Source: CAZJDV01 sp964544865 | GTDB taxonomy: Bacteria; Chloroflexota; Dehalococcoidia; Lucifugimonadales; CAJWER01 | Assembly: GCA_964544865.1 (NCBI GenBank) | Contig: CAZJDV010000125.1 | Span: 1 to 5,321 of the forward strand | Length of the DNA: 5,321 bases | Reading direction: 5' to 3' | Shown here: one piece after another, positions 1 through 4,282 of the stretch | How the letters are laid out: every line of letters starts with the position of its first letter | Position numbering within the stretch: the stretch's first letter is position 1 | The notes under the pieces: model-generated | What the model was told of the DNA's origin: nothing | Database searches by the model: none | Seen by the model: the letters and a program-made list of their open reading frames with translations, nothing else | Program-made: the position numbers and the translations under genes

Positions 1-59
1 ACCTCCGTCTCACGCAGCTTGTTGATGACCTGCTCTGGTGTGTGTCTTTTCCTTGCCAT
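1..59 (-). CDS. IS3-family transposase OrfA, N-terminal 19 codons only (partial)
   Basis: The ATG at 59-57 begins a peptide MARKRHTPEQ followed by VINKLRETEV, which runs off the window. Known: this opening (basic residues, then TPEQ-I/V-I-x-KLRE-x-E) is typical of IS3-family OrfA. That small protein carries a helix-turn-helix that binds the element's ends, and programmed frameshifting onto OrfB makes the active DDE transposase. A G-rich run (AGGGGGG, minus strand) sits just upstream and may serve as ribosome binding site. An in-frame ATG also exists 12 codons upstream, at 95-93, inside the leader hairpin and right after AGGAG. I prefer 59 because the family resemblance starts there. The helix-turn-helix itself is not visible in this fragment. 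Confidence 0.75.
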   Translation of the reverse strand, partial: MARKRHTPEQVINKLRETE

Positions 60-77
60 ACGCCCCCCTGTTCTTAA

Positions 78-107
78 GGTCCAGGTTACTAACATTACTC
101 CTGGACC
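78..107 (-). repeat. leader hairpin between IS end and orfA start
   Basis: GGTCCAGG at 78-85 and CCTGGACC at 100-107 form a perfect 8-bp inverted repeat around a 14-nt loop. It lies between the terminal inverted repeat and the OrfA ATG. On the transposase strand the left arm and loop contain AGGAG and an alternative in-frame ATG (95-93). Inference: in RNA reading in from outside the element it could hide this initiation signal, as some IS elements do to limit transposase made from host transcripts. Confidence 0.5.
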
Positions 108-200
108 AGTTTGGGGGGGGCAGGTCACTGTCCGGCGCTCCTTTCAGCGGTTGTCAGCAGGTTGAAAACTTAACGCAAATGGATCTACCACAAGAAACCA

Positions 201-225
201 GGCCCGTCCAGTCGTGGAACGGGCC
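201..225 (-). terminator. possible terminator downstream of ctaAB
   Basis: GGCCCGT (201-207) pairs with ACGGGCC (219-225), and inside it CCA (208-210) pairs with TGG (215-217), giving a 10-bp stem with one bulged A and the loop GTCG. It lies about 110 nt past the ctaB stop in the direction of transcription. The bases after the stem on the minus strand are TGGTTTCTTG, a poor U-tract, so intrinsic termination is only plausible. Apart from this hairpin and a small 6-bp one (257-271), I see nothing between 128 and 334. Confidence 0.35.
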
Positions 226-334
226 AAACAAGCCCAATTAGCTGTGGCGCCGCGATTCGGCTACCAGCCGATTCGACTATGGGGAAAGCCGATGGCGTCG
301 CGAACTGGCCTTGAGCAGCAGGGCACCCCGTACC

Positions 335-1222
335 CTACAGCATAAAGAAGACGTCCGCCGCCATAGCCATGAACAGAAGGGCGAGGTATAGTAGGGAGTA
401 GAGGTAGGCGCTCTTGGCGCCGGTGATGCCGGGCCGGCGCGAGAGCCGCCAGGATGAGTAGATGAATATGACGCCGAGTAAGGACGCCGCGGCCGTGTAG
501 GCCACTCCCACCGCGTCGGATGTGGCGAATACCAAGGTGAGGGCGACAAGCACGACCGTGTACTGAAGGATGGACCTTTTCGTCTCTCGGACGGTCTTCA
601 CTACCGGCAGCATCGGTATCCCGGCCAGCGTGTAGTCGTCCTTGATCAATAGCGCCAGGGCCCAGAAGTGCGGCGGCGTCCAGAGGAACACGATGGCGAA
701 CATGTAAAGCGCGGGCGCGTCCAGGCCTCCGGTGACCGCGGCCCAGCCGACCATAGGCGGCACCGCTCCCGCAGCGCCTCCGATGACGATGTTCTGCGGC
801 GTCCTTCGTTTGAGCGCCAGCGTGTAGACGAACAGATAGAACAGGGTGGCGCCAAGGGTGAGCACGGCGCTCAGGGTGTTGACCCACGCGCCGAGGAGGA
901 TGAAGGCGATGACGTTGAGTAGCACCCCGAAGACCAGCGCCTCCCTGGGCGAGACCCGGCCGCTGGCGACCGGACGGCGGCGAGTGCGCCGCATCAAGGC
1001 GTCGATGTCCCTCTCGAAGTAGTGATTGAGGGCGTGGGCCCCGCCGGCCGCTAGAGCGCCTCCGGTCAGCACCAGCACGACCAGCCGCGCATCTGGTATG
1101 CCCTTTGCAGCCAGGAACATACCGCAGAGGGCGGTGAACAGGAGCAGCGAGAGTATGCGAGGCTTCGTCAGCGCCACGTAATCGCTGAGTAGCCTCCGCG
1201 ATGTGGCGGCTTGTGCGATCAA
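335..1222 (-). CDS. ctaB: protoheme IX farnesyltransferase (heme O synthase), CtaB/CyoE
   Basis: Transfers a farnesyl group from farnesyl diphosphate to the protoheme vinyl group, giving heme O, in the cytoplasmic membrane. The 295-residue product has the usual family length and a UbiA-type fold of about nine hydrophobic helices. The first aspartate-rich prenyl-diphosphate motif is at residues 66-84 (N66, D72, D74, then R-rich, ending RRRP). The second conserved loop is at 195-208 (DDYTLAGIPMLPVV). IGGAAGAVPPMVGW at 147-160 is also diagnostic. Start: the frame stays open far upstream, but that part is antisense-like overlap with ctaA. The TTG at 1222 is chosen because it overlaps the ctaA stop (TTGA), has AAGGA 8 nt upstream, and precedes the family-like sequence by only a few residues; there is no ATG until residue 35. 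Translation is probably coupled to ctaA. The stop is TAG. Confidence 0.95.
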   Translation of the reverse strand: MIAQAATSRRLLSDYVALTKPRILSLLLFTALCGMFLAAKGIPDARLVVLVLTGGALAAGGAHALNHYFERDIDALMRRTRRRPVASGRVSPREALVFGVLLNVIAFILLGAWVNTLSAVLTLGATLFYLFVYTLALKRRTPQNIVIGGAAGAVPPMVGWAAVTGGLDAPALYMFAIVFLWTPPHFWALALLIKDDYTLAGIPMLPVVKTVRETKRSILQYTVVLVALTLVFATSDAVGVAYTAAASLLGVIFIYSSWRLSRRPGITGAKSAYLYSLLYLALLFMAMAADVFFML

Positions 1223-2217
1223 GGGCTCCGTCCTTCGGGCTCCGAGTGTCGGACGGCGAACTGAAGCGCGGCCAGATATATCAGCGCGGCCCACACCAGC
1301 GTCGCAGCGACCAGATGTACCGATTTCAGCGCCGGCGAGAAGCCCGTCCACACGGTCGCCGCCCCGAGGAGCGTCTGTATCAGCAACAGGCCCACTAGCG
1401 CAAGCGCGACCTTCCCCACGTTGGGACCGATACGGCGATACCAGGCCGTCAGCGCCACCCCCGCAATCAGCAATCCCACAAGCCCCGCCACGTAGCGGTG
1501 GGCCATATGCACCAGGTAGGCCTCCCCCCGGGGCAGGATGTCCCCGTTGCAAAGCGGCCACGTCGCGCACGCGGACCCGTAGCCGAGCCCTACCATGTAG
1601 GAGCCGGTCAGTATCAGTGCGAAGGCGCCAACCAGCGTAACTGTCAGCAGGCGCTCGAACTGTTGGTTCCGGGCCGCGCCGACGTCAACGGATCGTTCCT
1701 GCGACCCGGTGTTCCTCTCCGCCGTGGACGCGATGACCAGGGAAGCGACCAGGGCCTTCGCCAGCGCCAGGTGGACCATGACGACCCACCACGCCAGCTC
1801 CGTAAGCACGGTGACGCCGCCGAGGACGGCCGCCACCGCCACCAGGCCAAGCGCCGCCGCCATCGAGAAGATCGCCGTGCGGTTTTCAAGCAGGACCCGC
1901 CAGGCGAGGACCGTGGCGGCGACGACCAGGATGCTAAGAACGCTGGCCGACAGACGATGCGAGTACTCGATGAGGGTTTCTAGCTGGAAGGGCGGCACGA
2001 TGCTGCCGTGGCACAGCGGCCAGTCGGGGCAGCCGAGGCCAGACCCCGTGACCCGGACTACGCCGCCCAGCGCGACCTGCCCGATGGCGGCGGCCAGAGC
2101 GGCCAACACGACGATTCGATAGGCGAGCCGCCCTCGGCCGCTCTTCACGGTCCCTAGCCCTGCAGACGACGCCTCGTCCATTTCAAGAGTTTGATCCACG
2201 GGCATCAAACGTAGCAC
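1219..2217 (-). CDS. ctaA: heme A synthase, CtaA/COX15 family
   Basis: Oxidises the C8 methyl of heme O to a formyl group, giving heme A for aa3-type oxidase. Polytopic membrane protein of 332 residues from the GTG at 2217, built as two similar four-helix halves. First half: extracytoplasmic loop with C63 and C69 (RVTGSGLGCPDWPLCHG), the catalytic-type glutamate E84 and heme-ligand-type histidine H87 (IEYSHR), and H149. Second half: C217 and C223 (GSACATWPLCNG), H237 and H240 (VHMAHR), and H301. Both cysteine pairs are kept, as in Bacillus CtaA. The start is uncertain: the GTG at 2217 has only a weak GGAAA upstream, and ATG at 2205 or 2181 (320 residues) would also leave the first helix, from about residue 31, intact. 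The gene is followed directly by ctaB. No cytochrome oxidase subunit genes are in the window. Confidence 0.94.
   Translation of the reverse strand: MLRLMPVDQTLEMDEASSAGLGTVKSGRGRLAYRIVVLAALAAAIGQVALGGVVRVTGSGLGCPDWPLCHGSIVPPFQLETLIEYSHRLSASVLSILVVAATVLAWRVLLENRTAIFSMAAALGLVAVAAVLGGVTVLTELAWWVVMVHLALAKALVASLVIASTAERNTGSQERSVDVGAARNQQFERLLTVTLVGAFALILTGSYMVGLGYGSACATWPLCNGDILPRGEAYLVHMAHRYVAGLVGLLIAGVALTAWYRRIGPNVGKVALALVGLLLIQTLLGAATVWTGFSPALKSVHLVAATLVWAALIYLAALQFAVRHSEPEGRSP
1231..1235 (-). promoter_or_regulatory. ribosome binding site deciding the ctaB TTG start
   Basis: AAGGA on the minus strand, 8 nt before the TTG at 1222-1220 and inside the last codons of ctaA. It is the main support for a non-ATG start. 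Confidence 0.6.
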
Positions 2218-2236
2218 ACGGGATTTTTCCGGTCAA
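2208..2236 (-). promoter_or_regulatory. candidate ctaA promoter (TTGACC-17-TACGTT)
   Basis: On the minus strand TTGACC (2236-2231) and TACGTT (2213-2208) are separated by 17 nt, fitting a housekeeping sigma promoter with a good -35 and a moderate -10. Transcription would begin near 2201, inside the first codons of the longest ctaA frame. If real, translation would start at the GTG at 2199 (nearly leaderless) or the ATG at 2181. Prediction from spacing and consensus only. Confidence 0.3.
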
Positions 2237-2244
2237 TGAGAGAA

Positions 2245-2400
2245 GCCTTCCGATGCAGGGTCTTTCGGTTGTCTCTTACCAGTGAGACCCTTCGACACGC
2301 TCAGGGCGAACGGGAATTAGATTCCGCTCGTGGTGAGCTCGTCGAACCACAGAACCGTTGCAGCGCCAACCCATAACCGAAAGGCTCCGCCTTCCGATGC
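2245..2400. mobile_element. MITE-like non-autonomous element with flanking direct repeats
   Basis: Seen: GCCTTCCGATGC occurs exactly at 2245-2256 and 2389-2400. Directly inside these copies, 2257-2270 and the reverse complement of 2375-2388 match at 11 of 14 positions, including an exact nine-base CTTTCGGTT. The 132-bp body (2257-2388) contains a large imperfect palindrome and has no coding capacity. Inference: the arrangement of direct repeat, terminal inverted repeat, palindromic core, inverted repeat and direct repeat is that of a miniature inverted-repeat element with a 12-bp target duplication. It abuts the hydrolase stop codon (2403-2401) and leaves only 27 nt between the other direct repeat and the ctaA GTG. 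It may therefore have split a once short intergenic gap. No helper transposase is visible, and the IS3 end at the left edge has different termini. Confidence 0.55.
2291..2346. repeat. imperfect palindrome of a dispersed-repeat type
   Basis: The left arm 2291-2312 (TTCGACACGCTCAGGGCGAA then CG) pairs with 2325-2346 at 16 of 22 positions plus one wobble. The centre adds GAAT/ATTC (2314-2317 with 2321-2324) around a three-base TAG loop. Known, from memory: closely similar words (TTCGACAxGCTCAGG, GTGGTGAGCxxGTCGAACCA) are dispersed intergenic repeats in many unrelated bacterial genomes. There is no U-tract on either side, so it is not a clear terminator, but as RNA it could stabilise the hydrolase mRNA 3' end or attenuate read-through into ctaA. 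Confidence 0.6.
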
Positions 2401-3069
2401 TCACGCCGGCACTATGGGCAGCAGTATGTGCGAGGGATACTCGGCGGTGTGGCAAACTGTCTGCTGGGCCGCCCGTATCTCGGCGTCCTTGCCGAGCTCG
2501 TTCCCCGTGTTCAGGTTGCGGTCGAACCTCGGGAAGTTGGACGATGAGACCTCGATGCGGACCCGGTGGCCCCTGCGGAAGACGTTGCCCGTGACGCCCA
2601 CGTCGATCTCGTACTCGTAGACCGTGCCGGCCGTCAGCAGCGTGGCGTTGCTGCGGCTCTCCCTGTACCGGGCGCGTACGATGCCGTCGCACAGGTTCAT
2701 GGCGTAGCCCGTCGGTGAGACGTCGACCAGCTTGGCCGTCCAATCGGTGTCGGGCCCGTCTGTGGCCGCATAGAGCACGACCTTGATGGGACCTGTCACC
2801 TCCATGTCAGCGTTGAGCGGCTCCGTCGTATAGCACAGGACGTCGTGGCGCATCTCGACCGGCCTCTGGTCGTATGGTCCCCATGGCACGATGTCGGGCG
2901 AGCAGCAGTTGTTGCCGCCCATGGTCTGGACCGGGTAGAGTGGGTCGTAGACGTAGCTGTCGTTCGGTTCGGCCCGCGGCCGGTCCCGAGAGAGGACGCC
3001 GTCGCCGCGCACGCTGTTGGCGCCGCCGCCGGAGTGCAGGTACCACTTCTGCCAGTCCGTGCGCGCCAA
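2401..3069 (-). CDS. CocE/NonD-type hydrolase, C-terminal jelly-roll domain (222-residue fragment)
   Basis: Begins two codons after the amber codon, in the same frame as the catalytic domain. Conserved words of the S15 C-terminal domain are intact: WYLHSGGGANS (9-19), PWGPYDQRPVEMR (62-74), VTGPIKVVLYAATDGPDTDW (91-110), NLCDGIVRARYRES (125-138), and GHRVRIEVSSSNFPRFDRNL (167-186). It ends ILLPIVPA as relatives do, with TGA. A TTG at 3069 could allow reinitiation, helped by GGAGGGAGGAA just before the amber codon, so a separately made domain is conceivable. I treat it as the second half of the upstream gene, not an independent protein. Good conservation up to its natural end suggests the interruption is recent or tolerated. 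Confidence 0.75.
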   Translation of the reverse strand: MARTDWQKWYLHSGGGANSVRGDGVLSRDRPRAEPNDSYVYDPLYPVQTMGGNNCCSPDIVPWGPYDQRPVEMRHDVLCYTTEPLNADMEVTGPIKVVLYAATDGPDTDWTAKLVDVSPTGYAMNLCDGIVRARYRESRSNATLLTAGTVYEYEIDVGVTGNVFRRGHRVRIEVSSSNFPRFDRNLNTGNELGKDAEIRAAQQTVCHTAEYPSHILLPIVPA

Positions 3070-3075
3070 GGGCCA

Positions 3076-4059
3076 CTAGTGTTCCTCCCTCCACTGGTTG
3101 GTCCCCATTATGAAAAGACGCAGCGGCGGCTCGTCGACGATGCCGTTGTCGATCCCCTTGAGCCAGTAGTCAAACCACCGCTTTTCCAGCTCATCGAGGT
3201 CCACCTTCGAGTCGGCGCCGAAGTCGATGTCCCCGGTCCTGGTAGACTGGCTCAGCCGGTGCGGCCAGGGGCCGACGATGAGTTTGCTCCGCCGCGATTG
3301 CTCCGTGCGCCCGTACTGCCGCAGGCCGTTGAAGTTTGTGAAGGCGTCCGCGGAGTAGAGGTCGTACCAGCCGCCCATGTTAAGGGCGGGCGCCGCGATC
3401 TCGCCCCACTTGTCCTGAACGTCGATGCCCCTCCAGTAGTCGTCGTAGCCCGGGTGCTCGATCCAGTCCTTCCAGAAGTCGAGGTCCCGCCCGGCAAGCC
3501 CGTCCATCTCGATCAGCGGCAGGGCCTGGAATGCGTCGGTCCAGTCGTGGTAGTCGATGCTCTGTCCCGTGCGCCCGTTCGTGCGCATGCCCCATGTCAT
3601 CGCCACGTTGAGCTGGAACGCGCCGCCCGGGTGGATCAGGCCGCGGTGGTACTCGGTGCAGATGACCCTGGGCGCCATGCAGGTCAGATACCTGCTGCGA
3701 TGCGGCGCGCTCAACCATTGCACGGACCCGCCGTAGGAACTGCCGGCCATGCCGATCTTGCCGTCGCTCCACTCCTGGGTGTCGTAGCCGTCCTCGCCGT
3801 CGTTCTGGAACGGGTAGTACCGGCCGTCAGAGTCCCACCTCCCCCGTATGTCCTGGATGACGCAAGCATAGCCCTTGTTGGCAAGCGACCGCCCCTTCTC
3901 GATGGCGTCGTCCATGTTGTTGCTGTAGGGTGTGCGCATGAGGACCGCGGGGAATCTGCCTGGACCGCGCGGCAGGTAGAGGTCCGCCGACAGGTCCACC
4001 CCGTCACGCATGGCCACTTTGACGTTGAGGCGCATCTCGACTTCGTAGCTTGGCTGCAT
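3076..4059 (-). CDS. CocE/NonD-type hydrolase, catalytic alpha/beta-hydrolase domain (N-terminal 327 residues)
   Basis: Carries a complete-looking catalytic triad by alignment from memory to cocaine esterase: nucleophile S108 in GSSYGG (106-111), aspartate D233 in GGWYD (229-233), and histidine H267 in VGPWPH (262-267). Y45 in MRTPYSNN matches the oxyanion-hole tyrosine. Other family words are IQDIRGRWDSDG (68-79) and GEDGYDT (88-94). No signal peptide, so cytoplasmic. Start: ATG at 4059 with AAGGAG 5 nt upstream, and family sequence begins within a few residues. Between D93-T94 and the nucleophile strand it has QEWSDG where relatives usually have about six more residues, so the helix before the nucleophile elbow looks shortened. 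It ends at the amber codon after WREEH, just where the linker to the jelly-roll domain begins. Without that domain, activity is doubtful because the domain packs against the active site in known structures. Confidence 0.88.
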   Translation of the reverse strand: MQPSYEVEMRLNVKVAMRDGVDLSADLYLPRGPGRFPAVLMRTPYSNNMDDAIEKGRSLANKGYACVIQDIRGRWDSDGRYYPFQNDGEDGYDTQEWSDGKIGMAGSSYGGSVQWLSAPHRSRYLTCMAPRVICTEYHRGLIHPGGAFQLNVAMTWGMRTNGRTGQSIDYHDWTDAFQALPLIEMDGLAGRDLDFWKDWIEHPGYDDYWRGIDVQDKWGEIAAPALNMGGWYDLYSADAFTNFNGLRQYGRTEQSRRSKLIVGPWPHRLSQSTRTGDIDFGADSKVDLDELEKRWFDYWLKGIDNGIVDEPPLRLFIMGTNQWREEH

Positions 4060-4064
4060 TTCCG

Positions 4065-4070
4065 CTCCTT
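4065..4070 (-). promoter_or_regulatory. ribosome binding site of the hydrolase gene
   Basis: AAGGAG on the minus strand, 5 nt before the ATG at 4059. Fixes the start of the hydrolase. Confidence 0.75.
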
Positions 4071-4097
4071 CGTAGTCCCTTTAGTGTGCGTGCGGCA

Positions 4098-4112
4098 TTC
4101 TCGCCGCGAGAA
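4098..4112. promoter_or_regulatory. perfect 15-bp palindrome, candidate operator
   Basis: TTCTCGC-C-GCGAGAA is a perfect inverted repeat with a one-base centre. It covers roughly -5 to +10 relative to the start expected from the adjacent minus-strand promoter, a classic repressor position. A one-base loop is unsuited to a full RNA hairpin, which favours a dimeric DNA-binding protein. No regulator gene is in the window. Confidence 0.5.
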
Positions 4113-4113
4113 C

Positions 4114-4142
4114 ATTATCGTCCTTGGCGGCGGCGGTGGCAA
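4114..4142 (-). promoter_or_regulatory. sigma70-type promoter of the hydrolase (TTGCCA-17-GATAAT)
   Basis: Minus strand: -35 TTGCCA at 4142-4137 (five of six to consensus), a 17-nt spacer, and -10 GATAAT at 4119-4114 (five of six). The predicted start is near 4107, giving a leader of about 48 nt before the hydrolase ATG. It is the best promoter match in the window and stands out in otherwise GC-rich sequence. Confidence 0.6.
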
Positions 4143-4267
4143 CGGAGGCAGACGGCGCCGAGCCCTCGCCGGGCCTTGTAGCCGGTGGCGGGATGCTGTA
4201 GCTTGATAGCGTCCTGTCGATCTCATCGGTACGGCGGGGCACCAGGCAAGCAGTGATTTCCTCGCCA

Positions 4268-4273
4268 GGGAGG
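4268..4273 (+). promoter_or_regulatory. ribosome binding site deciding the dehydrogenase start
   Basis: GGGAGG, 9 nt before the ATG at 4283. It lies downstream of the alternative GTG at 4253, so it supports the shorter protein. I see only weak promoter-like words for this gene (for example TTGATA at 4203-4208 with TCGGTA 17 nt later). Confidence 0.6.
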
Positions 4274-4282
4274 CAAAGGAAG

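Larger units (their letters stand above)
1..127 (-). mobile_element. IS3-family insertion sequence, left-end fragment (truncated by window edge)
   Basis: Seen: on the minus strand the sequence from 127 reads TGACCTGCCCCCCCCAAACT, followed by a hairpin and then, at 59, an ATG opening a reading frame that begins MARKRHTPEQ. Known: IS3-family elements end in TG...CA, have GC-rich terminal inverted repeats, and place OrfA 50-100 bp inside the end. The TG at 127-126 is therefore the likely outer boundary, and the terminal repeat probably covers about 100-127. The other end, the rest of orfA and orfB lie outside the window, so completeness and target duplication cannot be judged. The run of eight G at 113-120 (C on the element strand) is part of the repeat. 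The insertion lies about 200 bp beyond the ctaB stop and does not disrupt a recognisable gene here. Confidence 0.75.
2401..4059 (-). pseudogene. CocE/NonD-family serine hydrolase (S15 superfamily) interrupted by one in-frame amber codon
   Basis: Read through the stop, this is one 552-residue frame, a normal length for the family: alpha/beta-hydrolase catalytic domain (about 1-315), then the C-terminal non-catalytic jelly-roll domain (about 335-552). The only interruption is TAG at 3078-3076 (codon 328). The context is N-Q-W-R-E-E-H-stop-W-P-L-A-R-T-D-W, where relatives commonly read WREE-x-EWPLARTxxxxWYL, so a single G-to-T change from GAG (Glu) explains it. Both halves are in the same frame and neither contains another stop. 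Family members hydrolyse esters or amides (cocaine esterase, glutaryl-7-ACA acylase, X-Pro dipeptidyl peptidase); the substrate here is unknown. Options are a recent nonsense mutation, a base-call error, amber suppression, or expression as two polypeptides. Confidence 0.7.

Noticed and set aside
257..271. TCGGCT-ACC-AGCCGA hairpin downstream of ctaB.
   Set aside because: A six-pair stem without a U-tract on either strand; too weak to call a terminator or site.
166..345. Plus-strand open stretch with a protein-like look (contains RPVVERAKQAQLAVAPRFGY).
   Set aside because: It has no ATG or ribosome binding site near its beginning, overlaps the end of ctaB, and matches no family I recognise. 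It could be a gene remnant, but chance is as likely.
1223..1570. N-terminal extension of the ctaB frame by 116 codons.
   Set aside because: It lies wholly inside ctaA in another frame, lacks CtaB-like sequence, and the TTG at 1222 has a well-placed ribosome binding site.
3076..3078. Frameshift, or genome-wide reassignment of TAG, as the explanation for the split hydrolase.
   Set aside because: Both halves are in the same frame, so no frameshift is needed. TAG also ends ctaB (337-335) and the dehydrogenase (5261-5263) at normal family lengths, so general recoding of TAG is unlikely. Site-specific suppression is not excluded.
2845..4206. Long plus-strand open frame (453 codons) opposite the hydrolase.
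   Set aside because: It is antisense to a gene with clear family motifs, is rich in Val/Ala/Pro/Arg as expected from GC-rich codon mirroring, and shows no recognisable domain or ribosome binding site.
4253..4282. GTG start giving the dehydrogenase ten extra residues.
   Set aside because: The extra residues (ISSPGRQRK region) are the translated ribosome binding site, and the family's first beta strand starts at the ATG at 4283.
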